From Caballeronia catudaia (GTDB lineage Bacteria; Pseudomonadota; Gammaproteobacteria; Burkholderiales; Burkholderiaceae), in assembly GCF_001544755.2 (NCBI RefSeq), contig NZ_FCOF02000011.1, positions 1-64,000 of the forward strand: a stretch of DNA of 64,000 nucleotides, given 5' to 3'. A program made the position numbers and the translations under genes. Position 1 is the first letter of the stretch. Each line of letters starts with the position of its first letter. Under the pieces are notes generated by a model. That model saw only the letters and a program-made list of their open reading frames with translations, did not search any database and was not told the origin of the DNA. Shown one piece after another: positions 42,027 to 51,036 of the stretch.

Positions 42027-43370
42027 TTAATGTGTAGCGCTACGTTCGAGGGCGGTGCCTTTGGTTTCCCGGGACGTCGCGATCATGATGAAGGAGAGCA
42101 GGTTCAACGAGCCGCAGACCACGACGATGGCCCACGGCGAACCATGAAAGGCGTTGAGCAGCGCCACCGCGACGATGGGCATCGGCCCGCCGGTGAGCAG
42201 GTTGGCGCCCGAGTACGACAGTGCGGAACCCGTATAGCGCGCCTCGGTCGGAAAGGACTCCGCGAACCACACCGGCTGGATGCCGCTCTGAAACTGCGTG
42301 AAGCCGAGGAAGGCGCCCATCACGGCCATCGCCATGCCTATCGAGTGCTGGTTGAGGATCGGAAAGTAGATCAGGCAGCAGACCAGCGTGCAGAACGAGC
42401 CGATGAGCAGCGCGCGCTTGCGTCCGATCCGGTCGCTCAAGTATCCGCCCGCGAGCGCTCCGGCGATGGCGCAGACGTTGGCGACCATCAGCAGCATGAA
42501 GCCGGTCTGTTTGGGTACGCCGAGATTCTTCGTCAGATAGCTGAGCGAGAAGACCACGATCAGGTAGAAGAGCGCAGCCGGGCCGCAGAAGAACAGTGTC
42601 AGGCGCAACGCCGTGCGCCAGTGAAACTTGAAGACGACGCCGAGCGGATTGGCGGCGCGTGCGCCTTCGCCTTTCTTCTTGAGCGCCTCGAAGGCCGGCG
42701 TCTCGCTGACTTTCATGCGGATATAGATGCCCAGCAGCACGAGCACGAAGCTCGCGAGGAACGGGATTCTCCATCCGAAAGATTCGAAGTCGTCCGCTGA
42801 GAGCAGGGCGGACAACGCAAACAGGGCGAAATTCGCGAGGATCTGGCTGAGCGGCGAGCAGATGCCGAGCAAGCCCGAATACCACCCCCGCCGCGCGGCG
42901 GACGCATGCTCGACCGCCATCAGTTGTGCGCCCGTCGATTCGCCGCCTAGCGCAAAACCCTGGATGATGCGCAGCGAGACCAGCAGCGTCGGCGCGAGGA
43001 TGCCGACTTGCTGATAGGTCGGCAGCAGTCCCATCAGGAACGACGACGCGCCCATCACCGAGACCGTAATCAACATGAGGTTGCGGCGTCCCCAACGATC
43101 GCCGAGCATGCCGCAGATCACCGCGCCGAGCGGGCGCGCGGCCAGCCCGGCCCAGAAGCTCGCCAGCGAGGCGAGCAGCGAAGCGGTCGGGTCGAGCGAT
43201 GGGAAGAACAGCTTCGGAAAGATCGTGGCTGCGACGACGCCGTACAGCGCGAAGTCGAACCACTCCAGCGCGGTGCCTACGGTGGCGCCCGCCACCGCGC
43301 GACGCGCCATCAAGTGAGCCTGCGCGGACCGTGTTCCGGCTGCGATGTCTGAGTCAGCGATCACTGACAT
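42027..43370 (-). CDS. MHS-family MFS symporter (shikimate/dicarboxylate type)
   Basis: 447 aa from ATG 43370, with AGGAG 5 bp upstream. Twelve membrane segments; helix-1 signature GTALEWFDFALYGVVAATIF and the loop GDRWGRRNLMLITV are typical of metabolite:H+ symporters such as ShiA, KgtP and ProP. Encoded with a dehydroquinase-like gene and divergent from an IclR regulator, it probably imports a hydroaromatic acid (shikimate, quinate or dehydroshikimate). Substrate inferred from family and context. Confidence 0.9.
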   Translation of the reverse strand: MSVIADSDIAAGTRSAQAHLMARRAVAGATVGTALEWFDFALYGVVAATIFPKLFFPSLDPTASLLASLASFWAGLAARPLGAVICGMLGDRWGRRNLMLITVSVMGASSFLMGLLPTYQQVGILAPTLLVSLRIIQGFALGGESTGAQLMAVEHASAARRGWYSGLLGICSPLSQILANFALFALSALLSADDFESFGWRIPFLASFVLVLLGIYIRMKVSETPAFEALKKKGEGARAANPLGVVFKFHWRTALRLTLFFCGPAALFYLIVVFSLSYLTKNLGVPKQTGFMLLMVANVCAIAGALAGGYLSDRIGRKRALLIGSFCTLVCCLIYFPILNQHSIGMAMAVMGAFLGFTQFQSGIQPVWFAESFPTEARYTGSALSYSGANLLTGGPMPIVAVALLNAFHGSPWAIVVVCGSLNLLSFIMIATSRETKGTALERSATH

Positions 43371-43495
43371 GGTGTCTCCTGATTTTCGATGTGTTGAAGT
43401 TCGTTTCTGGCGACGAACAGGTGCTATTGTTTGCCCTGCAAAAGCGGGGCGTTCCGCACCGGAACTGCATTTCACATCACGAAAATTCGCGCGAC

Positions 43496-44281
43496 ATGTC
43501 GTTGAAAAACGGTCTGAGAATTCTCGATTTCCTCGCGTCGCAAGGCGAAGGCGCCGGCCTCCTGGCCATTGCCGACGCGTTGAACCTGCCGCGCAGCACG
43601 TGCCACCGCGTGCTCGCCGAACTCGCCGATAGCGGCTATGTCAGGCAGCTCGTCGATCACAGCCGCTACATCCTGACCATGCGCATGACGTCGAACGGGC
43701 TCGAATTCCTGAGTCTGACCGGCATCGCGGATATCGCCCAGCCGATCATCGAACGCGTCGCGGCGCAGACTGGCGAACTGGCGCGCCTTTCCCTGGTCGA
43801 CGGCGACGCAATCATCTGGGTGGGCAAGGCGGACGGACAGCGCACCGGCTTTCGCTACGATCCCGACATGGGGCACGCAGCACGGCTCTCCTGCACGTCG
43901 ACGGGACACGCGTGGCTCATGACGATGACCGATGAACAGGCGGCCGCGCTCGTGTTGAAGCAGGGCTTCGGGCAGCCGAACGAGTTCGGACCCAATGCGC
44001 CGACGACGCTAAAAGCGCTGCTGGGTTTCCTGCACGCCGCGCGCGTGCGCGGCTACGCGATGATCGACGAGGTGTTCGCCCCACGCATGTCGGCGGTGGC
44101 GGCGCCCGTGGTCAGCGGATCGCGCTGCGTCGGCGTCATCAGCCTGGCCGGTCCGCGGGTACGGCTGACGGCCGAGAAGATTCACGCGTACTCTATCTTG
44201 CTGCGCGAGGCGGCCGGTGAGCTGGCCCAGTTGAGCAATATGGCCGGATTTCCGAGTCGGCCGCCGCTCGGCAAGGGATGA
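43496..44281 (+). CDS. IclR-family transcriptional regulator
   Basis: 261 aa from ATG 43496; the start is close to the helix-turn-helix, so an upstream non-ATG start is possible. DNA-binding part: NGLRILDFLASQGEGAGLLA then ALNLPRSTCHRVLAELADSG. The C-terminal effector domain contains LSCTSTGHAWLM and GVISLAGPRVRLT. IclR proteins such as PcaR, PcaU and PobR control protocatechuate, quinate and hydroxybenzoate genes. It is divergent from the MHS/AroQ pair by 125 bp and the gallate operon lies downstream, so either or both may be its targets. Confidence 0.88.
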   Translation: MSLKNGLRILDFLASQGEGAGLLAIADALNLPRSTCHRVLAELADSGYVRQLVDHSRYILTMRMTSNGLEFLSLTGIADIAQPIIERVAAQTGELARLSLVDGDAIIWVGKADGQRTGFRYDPDMGHAARLSCTSTGHAWLMTMTDEQAAALVLKQGFGQPNEFGPNAPTTLKALLGFLHAARVRGYAMIDEVFAPRMSAVAAPVVSGSRCVGVISLAGPRVRLTAEKIHAYSILLREAAGELAQLSNMAGFPSRPPLGKG

Positions 44282-44506
44282 GCTTTCGAGCGATTTTGCG
44301 TCCTGTTTCACGCGCCATCAGTTTTGTTTATCGGCATATCGCGTGAGCCGCTTGCGACGATGACGCGCTCTGCCGCTTCCCATCAGGCTTCGCGCGCATC
44401 GAAACCCCATTCAGAAGGCAAAAGCTCTGGTTAACGCGTAGTACCCGCTGTGCGGCGTTGCTCCTACTCTTCGGCATCAGTTTCCCGAGAGCAAGGAGCA
44501 GCGCAC

Positions 44507-45808
44507 ATGGCACGAATCATCGGAGGCATCGCCGCCTCGCATACGCCGACGATCGGTTTCGCGTTCGACAAGAACAAGCGCGACGATCCCGTCTGGGCGC
44601 CGATCTTCGAGAACTTCGCGCCGCTCGCGAACTGGCTCGCGGAGAAGCAGCCCGATGTCGTCGTCACGATCTATAACGACCACGTCACGTCGTTCTTTTT
44701 CGACCACTACTCCGCGTTTGCGCTGGGCGTCGGCCCCGAGTGGCGCGTCGCGGACGAAGGCGGCGGCGCGCGCGATCTGCCGCCGGTCAAAGGTCATCCC
44801 GCGCTGGCCGCGCACATCGGCACGTCGTTGATGACCGATGAATTCGACATGTCGTTCTTTCAGAATAAGGCGCTGGATCACGGCTGTTTCTCGCCGCTGT
44901 CGATGCTGTGTCCGCACAAGCCCGAATGGCCCATCAAGCTCGTGCCCTTGCAAATGGGCGTGCTGCAATTGCCCGTGCCGAGCGCGCGCCGCTTCTTCAA
45001 GCTTGGTCAGGCGCTGCGCCGCGCGATAGAAAGCTATCCGGAAGATATCAAGGTCGCGATTCTCGCGACGGGCGGCCTCTCGCATCAGGTCCACGGCGAA
45101 CGTGCGGGCTTCAACAACACGCAATGGGATGCGCGCTTCCTCGATCTCTTCGAGCGCGATCCCGAGCAGCTTGCCGACATGACCATCGCGGAATACGCGG
45201 CGCTCGGCGGCTACGAAGGCGCCGAAGTGATCATGTGGCTCACGATGCGCGGCGCTCTGTCGAGCAATGTCGTGTGCAAGCATCGCAGCTACTACCTGCC
45301 GTCGATGGCGGGCATCGCGACCGCGATCTACGAGGGCGAGGACAGCGAGACCAAGCCCGCGATCGCCGAGCGTCATCGCCAGAAGATGGCCGTGCAGCTC
45401 ACGGATGTCGAGAAGCTCGAAGGCACGTATCCGTTCTCGATCGAGACGGCCGTGCGGGCTTATCGCATCAACGATTATCTGCATCGCATGGTCGAGCCCG
45501 CGCATCGCGAGGCATTCAGGGCCGATGAAGAAGCGAGCTACGAAGCCTTCGGCCTGAGCGATGAAGAACGCGATCTCGTTCGCCGACGCGACTGGCGCGG
45601 CCTGCTTCGCTACGGCGTGATTTTCTTCATGCTCGAAAAGCTAGGCGCGGTGACGGGCGTATCGAATCTGCATATCTATGCCGCCATGCGCGGCGAAACG
45701 CTCGAAGAGTTTCAGAAGACACGTAACGCGCCCGGCGCGCTGTACTCCGTTGCAGGCAAGAGCGGCGGCAAGCTCGAATGGGACAAGGCAGAAGAAGGCA
45801 AGAAGTAA
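44507..45808 (+). CDS. galA: Gallate dioxygenase (LigB-LigA fusion type)
   Basis: 433 aa from ATG 44507, with AAGGAG about 8 bp upstream. The N-terminal extradiol domain (about 1-280) carries the LigB-type iron site: ASHTPTIGF (His), YNDHVTSFFFDHY and the downstream ATGGLSHQVHGER. The C-terminal part (about 330-410; RINDYLHRMVEPAHREAF, RDLVRRRDWRGLLRYGV) is the LigA-like small subunit. This fused architecture and length are those of gallate dioxygenase (GalA/DesB), which opens gallate to 4-oxalomesaconate. The hydratase and aldolase for that product follow. Desaturated or other trihydroxybenzoates are possible minor substrates. Confidence 0.92.
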   Translation: MARIIGGIAASHTPTIGFAFDKNKRDDPVWAPIFENFAPLANWLAEKQPDVVVTIYNDHVTSFFFDHYSAFALGVGPEWRVADEGGGARDLPPVKGHPALAAHIGTSLMTDEFDMSFFQNKALDHGCFSPLSMLCPHKPEWPIKLVPLQMGVLQLPVPSARRFFKLGQALRRAIESYPEDIKVAILATGGLSHQVHGERAGFNNTQWDARFLDLFERDPEQLADMTIAEYAALGGYEGAEVIMWLTMRGALSSNVVCKHRSYYLPSMAGIATAIYEGEDSETKPAIAERHRQKMAVQLTDVEKLEGTYPFSIETAVRAYRINDYLHRMVEPAHREAFRADEEASYEAFGLSDEERDLVRRRDWRGLLRYGVIFFMLEKLGAVTGVSNLHIYAAMRGETLEEFQKTRNAPGALYSVAGKSGGKLEWDKAEEGKK

Positions 45809-45831
45809 CACACGACATCAGCTCTGCATGG

Positions 45832-45865
45832 GACCGGAGTAAGCGCTGAAGCGCTAACTCTGGTC
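45832..45865. repeat. REP-like palindromic element (intergenic copy)
   Basis: GACCGGAGTAAGCGC (45832-45846), loop TGAA, then GCGCTAACTCTGGTC (45851-45865), a 15-bp hairpin with two mismatches between galA and the carrier gene. Same family as 17507-17540. It may act as an mRNA-stabilising hairpin in the operon. Confidence 0.75.
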
Positions 45866-45890
45866 GACACATGGGGACGGGAGACAACAC

Positions 45891-47240
45891 ATGAAAAGCG
45901 GTAAAAGCATCGACATCAAGGGCTTCATCGACGAGCGGCCCATTTCCGCGTACCAGTGGCTGCTGGTCGCGCTGTGCTTTCTGGTCGTGATGGCCGACGG
46001 CATGGACGTCGCGATCATGGGCTTCGTTGCGCCATCGATCATCGCGGACTGGCACATCTCGCGCCCCGCGTTCGGTCTCGTGATGAGCGCGGCGCCGATC
46101 GGTCTCGTGATCGGCGCGCTGGCGGCAGGGCCGGCATCGGATCGCATCGGACGCAAGTGGGTGCTGATTGCATCCGTGTTTCTCTTCGGCGTCTTCACCA
46201 TCGCAACCGCGTTCACGAATTCGCCCGCGAGCATGGCGGCGCTGCGTCTGTTGACTGGCATCGGCCTCGGCGCCGCGATGCCCAACACGACGACGCTGCT
46301 CTCCGAATACGCGCCGCAACGCAAGCGCGCGCTGCTCATCACCGTCATGTTCACGGGCTTCAATCTCGGCTCGGCGTTGATCGGCTTCGTCGCGGGCTGG
46401 CTGATTCCGGTGCACGGCTGGCGCTCGGTGCTGATCTTCGGCGGCGCATTGCCGCTTGCGCTGATTCCGCTGCAAATCTGGCTGTTGCCCGAATCGGCGC
46501 GTCTGCTCGCGGTGCGCGGCGCGACCTCGGCGCGCATCGGCAAGGTGCTGGGCCGCGTGTGCGGCGCGCGCTTCGACGGCACCGAGACGTTCGTCTCGAA
46601 CGAACCGCCGCTGCCGACGAAGAAGCCCATCGGCGTGTTGTTCTCGCAAGGTTATGGCCTGATGACGGCGGCGCTGTGGGTCACGTATTTCATGGGCCTG
46701 CTCGTGATCTATCTGCTGACTGGCTGGCTGCCGACGCTGATGAAGGATGCGGGCCTCACCGTCACCGCGGCGGCGAACATCACGGCGATGTTCCAGATCG
46801 GCGGCACCATCGGCGCGATCATCGTCGGCTTCATCATGGACAAGACGCGTCCGGCGCCGGTCATCAGCGCGGCGTATCTCGGCGGCGCGGTGTGCGTGCT
46901 CGGGCTCGCGTGGATCGGTGCGTTGTCGTCGTCGCTGGCGGTGCTCGTGTTCGCGGCGGGCTTCTGCATGAGCGGCGCGCAGACGGGCCTCAACGCCTTC
47001 GCGCCGGGACGATATCCGACCGTTGCGCGGGCGACCGGTGTGAGTTGGATGCTTGGCATGGGCCGTTTTGGCAGTATTTTCGGTTCGGCGATTGGTGGCG
47101 CGTTGCTTGGACTCGGTTGGGAGTTCGGTGCGATTCTTGCGATGCTTGCCGTGCCTGGGACGCTCGCGGCTGTTTCGATTCTTGTCGCGCAGCGCAGGCG
47201 CGGGGATGAGGCCCAGGCGCGGGCTCATGTCGCTCATTGA
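45891..47240 (+). CDS. galT: AAHS-family aromatic acid:H+ symporter (gallate/4-hydroxybenzoate type)
   Basis: 449 aa, twelve membrane segments. The AAHS signature is present: VVMADGMDVAIMGFVAPSI with the essential D-G-x-D in helix 1, and GPASDRIGRKWVL in the 2-3 loop. The family includes PcaK, BenK and GalT. Directly downstream of gallate dioxygenase and upstream of the later pathway enzymes, it most likely imports gallate. The 3' 200 bases use noticeably more G/T codon endings than the rest of the gene. Confidence 0.88.
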   Translation: MKSGKSIDIKGFIDERPISAYQWLLVALCFLVVMADGMDVAIMGFVAPSIIADWHISRPAFGLVMSAAPIGLVIGALAAGPASDRIGRKWVLIASVFLFGVFTIATAFTNSPASMAALRLLTGIGLGAAMPNTTTLLSEYAPQRKRALLITVMFTGFNLGSALIGFVAGWLIPVHGWRSVLIFGGALPLALIPLQIWLLPESARLLAVRGATSARIGKVLGRVCGARFDGTETFVSNEPPLPTKKPIGVLFSQGYGLMTAALWVTYFMGLLVIYLLTGWLPTLMKDAGLTVTAAANITAMFQIGGTIGAIIVGFIMDKTRPAPVISAAYLGGAVCVLGLAWIGALSSSLAVLVFAAGFCMSGAQTGLNAFAPGRYPTVARATGVSWMLGMGRFGSIFGSAIGGALLGLGWEFGAILAMLAVPGTLAAVSILVAQRRRGDEAQARAHVAH

Positions 47241-47271
47241 GGTTTTCTTGAGTTGAGTTGGGGAACCTGAT

Positions 47272-47304
47272 TTCGTGTCGGTTTATTGGCAGAGCCAATA
47301 GACC
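47272..47304. repeat. Short copy of a dispersed intergenic repeat
   Basis: TTCGTGTCGGTTTATTGGC begins at 47272, continued by AGA and GCCAATAGACC, forming an 11-bp hairpin with one mismatch. The first 19 bases match the heads of longer copies at 51935-51985 and, on the minus strand, 57583-57636. Confidence 0.65.
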
Positions 47305-47395
47305 ACCAAGAAACCAAGTTTCCCCATAGAGAAGAGAAAGAAAAGAGAAAGGCACGAGCTTGAAAAGTGCGCGAAGCAAATCAGGAGTAAGCAAA

Positions 47396-48421
47396 ATGAT
47401 CATCGACATTCACGGCCACTACACGACTGCGCCGAAGGCGCTCGAATCGTGGCGTAACCGGCAGATCGCTGGCATCAAGAATCCTTCCGAGATGCCGACC
47501 GTATCGGAACTGAAAATCACCGACGAAGAACTACGCGAATCGATCGAAACGAATCAGCTTCGCCTGATGCACGACCGCGGTCTCGATCTCACGATCTTCA
47601 GCCCACGCGCGAGCTTCATGGCGCATCACATCGGCGATTTCGAAGTGTCGAGCACGTGGGCCGCAATCTGCAACGAGCTGTGCTTTCGTGTGAGCGAGCT
47701 GTTTCCCGACAGCTTCATCCCGGCGGCGATGTTGCCGCAAAGCCCGGGCGTCGATGTTTCGACGTGCATTCCCGAGCTCGTGAAGTGCGTCGAGCAATAC
47801 GGCAATGTCGCGATCAACCTGAATCCTGACCCGTCGGGCGGACACTGGACGAGTCCGCCGCTGTCGGACCGCTCGTGGTATCCGGTCTACGAGAAAATGG
47901 TCGAGTACGACATTCCGGCGATGATCCACGTGAGCACGAGTTGCAACGCGTGTTTTCATACGACGGGGGCGCACTATCTGAACGCCGACACGACCGCGTT
48001 CATGCAGTGCCTCACGTCCGACCTGTTCCGCGATTTCCCGACGCTCAAGTTCGTGATTCCGCACGGCGGCGGCGCGGTGCCATATCACTGGGGACGTTTC
48101 CGCGGTCTCGCGCAAGAGCTGAAAAAACCTTTGCTTAAGGATCATTTGCTCAACAATGTGTTCTTCGATACCTGCGTGTATCACCAGCCGGGCATTGATC
48201 TGCTAACGCGTGTGATTCCCGTCGATAACATTTTGTTCGCGAGCGAGATGATCGGCGCGGTGCGCGGCATCGATCCTGAAACAGGGCACTATTTCGACGA
48301 TACGAAGCGCTATGTCGAGGCGGCCAACATCGAGCCCGAAGCGCGCTACAAGATTTACGAAGGCAACGCGCGCCGCGTGTATCCGCGTCTGGATGCGGCG
48401 CTCAAAGCGAAGGGACGTTGA
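47396..48421 (+). CDS. ligJ: 4-oxalomesaconate hydratase (LigJ-type amidohydrolase fold)
   Basis: 341 aa from ATG 47396, with AGGAG upstream. Amidohydrolase TIM barrel: IIDIHGHY gives the H-x-H metal pair, followed by [38 protein letters not shown] (His) and [12 protein letters not shown] in place of the usual metal-site Asp. This pattern fits the LigJ-type hydratase, which adds water to 4-oxalomesaconate to give 4-carboxy-4-hydroxy-2-oxoadipate. It follows galA and the carrier and directly precedes the aldolase. The non-homologous PIG-L type hydratase of Pseudomonas GalB is not used here. Confidence 0.9.
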   Translation: MIIDIHGHYTTAPKALESWRNRQIAGIKNPSEMPTVSELKITDEELRESIETNQLRLMHDRGLDLTIFSPRASFMAHHIGDFEVSSTWAAICNELCFRVSELFPDSFIPAAMLPQSPGVDVSTCIPELVKCVEQYGNVAINLNPDPSGGHWTSPPLSDRSWYPVYEKMVEYDIPAMIHVSTSCNACFHTTGAHYLNADTTAFMQCLTSDLFRDFPTLKFVIPHGGGAVPYHWGRFRGLAQELKKPLLKDHLLNNVFFDTCVYHQPGIDLLTRVIPVDNILFASEMIGAVRGIDPETGHYFDDTKRYVEAANIEPEARYKIYEGNARRVYPRLDAALKAKGR

Positions 48422-48422
48422 T

Positions 48423-49106
48423 ATGTACGAACTCGGAGTGGTGTATCGCAACATCGATCGCGCGAACGCCCATGCGGCCGAAAAACTCGGCGCGCTCGGT
48501 TCGGCGACCGTGCATGAAGCAATGGGTCGTGTCGGCCTGACGAAGACTTATATGCGGCCCATCTACGCCGGCGCACAGGCGAGCGGCACGGCGGTGACGG
48601 TGCTGCTGCAACCGGGCGACAACTGGATGCTGCACGTCGCGGCCGAGCAGATCCGCCCTGGCGATATCGTCGTGGCCGCATGCACGACCGATAACACCGA
48701 TGGCTTCTTCGGCGATCTGCTCGCGACGAGCTTCAAGGCGCGCGGCGCGCGGGGGCTCGTCATCGACGGCGGCGTGCGCGACGTGCGCGTGCTCACGGGG
48801 ATGAACTTCCCGGTCTGGAGCCGTGCGATCTCCGCGAAAGGCACGGTGAAGGCGACGCTCGGCTCGGTGAACATCCCCGTGGTGTGCGCGGGCGCGATGG
48901 TCACGCCGGGCGATGTGATCGTCGCGGATGACGATGGCGTCGTCGTCGTGCCGTCCGCATCGGCGCAGCGTGTGCTCGACAAGGCTGTCGCGCGCGAGGC
49001 GTTCGAAGAAGAGAAGCGCGCGAAGCTGGCGAGCGGCGTGCTCGGCCTCGACATGTACAAGATGCGCGAGCCGCTCGAAAAGGCCGGCCTGCGTTATATC
49101 GACTGA
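48423..49106 (+). CDS. ligK: 4-carboxy-4-hydroxy-2-oxoadipate aldolase (LigK/ProA type)
   Basis: 227 aa. RraA-like class II aldolase: [20 protein letters not shown] then TVHEAMGR; the PGDIVVAAC and [15 protein letters not shown] segments hold the substrate Arg and metal-binding Asp. The enzyme cleaves the hydratase product to pyruvate and oxaloacetate and often also decarboxylates oxaloacetate. One base separates it from the hydratase stop, and its own stop overlaps the next start by one base. Confidence 0.92.
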   Translation: MYELGVVYRNIDRANAHAAEKLGALGSATVHEAMGRVGLTKTYMRPIYAGAQASGTAVTVLLQPGDNWMLHVAAEQIRPGDIVVAACTTDNTDGFFGDLLATSFKARGARGLVIDGGVRDVRVLTGMNFPVWSRAISAKGTVKATLGSVNIPVVCAGAMVTPGDVIVADDDGVVVVPSASAQRVLDKAVAREAFEEEKRAKLASGVLGLDMYKMREPLEKAGLRYID

Positions 49107-49804
49107 TGCCGGAAAAGATGAGCATGACCGGCATTTCATCGATGGCCACGCGCAGCGTGCTCAACGAACTCGCTTCCGCATTCGAAGCGCGATCGGGCAA
49201 GCGGGTTGCGATCGAATCGACGGGCGGCGTCGCGGCGTTCAAGCGTATCGACGAAGGCGAGGCGTTCGATATCGTCGTGCTGGCCTCGGATGTCATCGAG
49301 CGGCTCGCGGCAGCGGGGCGCGTCGATGCGAATAGCCGCGTGCACATCGCGCGCTCGGGCATTGCGATTGCCGTTGCGTCCGGTGCGCCGCACCCTTCCA
49401 TCGACGATGAAGCCGCCGTGCGTGAAGCCGTGCTCGCGGCGCGCAGTATCGGTTATTCGACGGGACCGAGCGGCGTGTATCTGACGCGCTTGTTCGAGCG
49501 TTGGGGTATTGCGGAGCGCATCGCATCGCGCATCGTGCAGGCGCCGCCGGGCGTCGCGGTGGGCACGCTCATCGCGCAAGGCGAAGTCGAACTGGGCTTT
49601 CAGCAGATGAGCGAGATGATCGGCGTGGCGGGCATCGACGTGCTCGGCATGTTGCCGTCCGCGATTCAAACGCTGACGGTCTTCGAAGGCGCGGTATGCG
49701 CGAATGCAAACGCTTCGGCGCTTGCACGCGAGTTTCTCGAGTTTGCAGTTTCACCCGATGCCGATGCAATGAAAGTGCGGTACGGGATGGAGCCTGTTCG
49801 ATAA
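49106..49804 (+). CDS. ModA-like substrate-binding-fold protein without signal peptide
   Basis: 232 aa. The fold of extracellular molybdate-type binding proteins is visible (VLNELASAFEARSGKRVAIE, DIVVLASDVIERLAAAGRVD, GFQQMSEMIGVAGIDVLGML), but the N-terminus [18 protein letters not shown] has no export signal and no permease or ATPase genes follow. It is the last gene of the gallate operon, coupled to ligK by a TGATG overlap. A cytoplasmic enzyme or ligand sensor is therefore more likely than molybdate transport. The operon lacks a recognisable 4-oxalomesaconate tautomerase, a step this protein could supply (inference). Confidence 0.82.
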   Translation: MPEKMSMTGISSMATRSVLNELASAFEARSGKRVAIESTGGVAAFKRIDEGEAFDIVVLASDVIERLAAAGRVDANSRVHIARSGIAIAVASGAPHPSIDDEAAVREAVLAARSIGYSTGPSGVYLTRLFERWGIAERIASRIVQAPPGVAVGTLIAQGEVELGFQQMSEMIGVAGIDVLGMLPSAIQTLTVFEGAVCANANASALAREFLEFAVSPDADAMKVRYGMEPVR

Positions 49805-49829
49805 GAAAGCGCTCAGCGAGCGCTTTCTT
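49803..49829. terminator. Bidirectional hairpin between the gallate operon and the convergent OYE gene
   Basis: AAGAAAGCGCT (49803-49813) and AGCGCTTTCTT (49819-49829) pair perfectly over an 11-bp stem with a 5-nt loop. T/A-rich stem ends on both sides and position between two convergent stops suit a two-way terminator. Confidence 0.8.
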
Positions 49830-49840
49830 GCGTCACGACA

Positions 49841-50941
49841 TCATTCCGCCACGGCGTAGCGTTCGAGCCAATGCGCGTACGGCGCAGGCAAGGCCCACGA
49901 CGGGCGCTCGACATTTAACTGCTTCGCCGCCTGATACGGCCAGTGCGGATTCGACAGATGCGCGCGTCCGATCATCACGAGATCAAGTTGTCCCGACGCG
50001 ACCGCATGCTCCGCGTTGGGCGGCGAATCGAATCCCCACGCCGACGCAACGGGAATCTCCGCTTCACGACGCACGCGTTCCGCGATCGGACCGAGGAAGG
50101 CCGGTCCCCAGGGGATGCGCGCATCGGGCGTGGAAAAGCCGACGCTCACGCTCATCAGATCGAGGCCCTTGCGACGCAGCGTCTTTGTCAGTTCGATCGA
50201 TTCCTTCAGCGTGGTTTCATCACGGCCATCGTATTCGATGACCCCGAAGCGTGCCGTCAACGGCAGGTTCTGCGGCCACACTTCGCGCACTGCGTCGAAG
50301 GTCTCGACGAGGAAGCGGCTGCGTCCCGCGAGATCGCCGCCGTATTGATCGTCGCGATGGTTCGCATCGACGGAGAAGAAGCTTTGCGCGAGATAGCCGT
50401 GCGCGAAGTGCAACTCCAGCCATTCGAAGCCCGCTTCGCGCGCACGACGCGCGGCAGCGGCGAAGTCTGCCTTCACGCGTTCGATTTCTTCGAGCGTCAT
50501 TGCCTTCGGCACCTTCGGCAAGCCACCGCCGAACGCGACGGCGGAAGGCGCGAGTGTGTCCCAGCCGCGATCGTCGTTTCCGGCGATGTGATCGTCGCCT
50601 TCCCACGGACGGTTCGCGCTCGCCTTGCGGCCCGCATGCGCAATCTGGATGCCGGGCACCGCGCCCGCCGCCTTGATCGCCGCCGCGATGTTCTTCATGC
50701 CTTCGATATGCGCGTCGTCCCAAAGGCCGGTGCAGCCCGGCGTGATGCGGCCCTCCGGCGATACGCCCGTTGCCTCGACGATCACGAGGCCCGCGCCGCC
50801 GCGCGCGAGGCTGGCGTAATGGCTGAGGTGCCAATCGTTGACGAAGCCGTCGATGGCGCTGTACTGGCACATCGGCGGAATGGCGATGCGGTTGCGCAAC
50901 GTGACGTCTTTCAGTTTGAACGGAGTGAAGAGTGCTGACAT
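49841..50941 (-). CDS. NADH:flavin oxidoreductase / old yellow enzyme (YqjM-like)
   Basis: 366 aa. FMN TIM barrel: IAIPPMCQYSAIDGFVNDWH holds the thiol-type Cys of YqjM-like OYEs; QIAHAGRKA gives the substrate His; LARGGAGLVIVEATGVSPEGR and VMIGRAHLSNPHW bind FMN. The family reduces activated C=C bonds with NAD(P)H. It is divergent from a LysR gene. The usual LSPLSNQRTDEYGG is FFSVDANHRDDQYGG, a small change at the active-site edge. Role relative to the gallate genes is unknown. Confidence 0.9.
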   Translation of the reverse strand: MSALFTPFKLKDVTLRNRIAIPPMCQYSAIDGFVNDWHLSHYASLARGGAGLVIVEATGVSPEGRITPGCTGLWDDAHIEGMKNIAAAIKAAGAVPGIQIAHAGRKASANRPWEGDDHIAGNDDRGWDTLAPSAVAFGGGLPKVPKAMTLEEIERVKADFAAAARRAREAGFEWLELHFAHGYLAQSFFSVDANHRDDQYGGDLAGRSRFLVETFDAVREVWPQNLPLTARFGVIEYDGRDETTLKESIELTKTLRRKGLDLMSVSVGFSTPDARIPWGPAFLGPIAERVRREAEIPVASAWGFDSPPNAEHAVASGQLDLVMIGRAHLSNPHWPYQAAKQLNVERPSWALPAPYAHWLERYAVAE

Positions 50942-51036
50942 CTGTGGTTCTCTGTTTGACTTGAGGGGGATGAGATTAACCGTTCAGTGTCATAATGAAA
51001 ACTATCTACGAGTTATCAATTCAATAAAATTTTGTG

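Noticed and set aside
49106..49804. Periplasmic molybdate-binding protein ModA
   Set aside because: The fold matches, but there is no signal peptide and no modBC, and it is coupled to ligK; transport role not supported.
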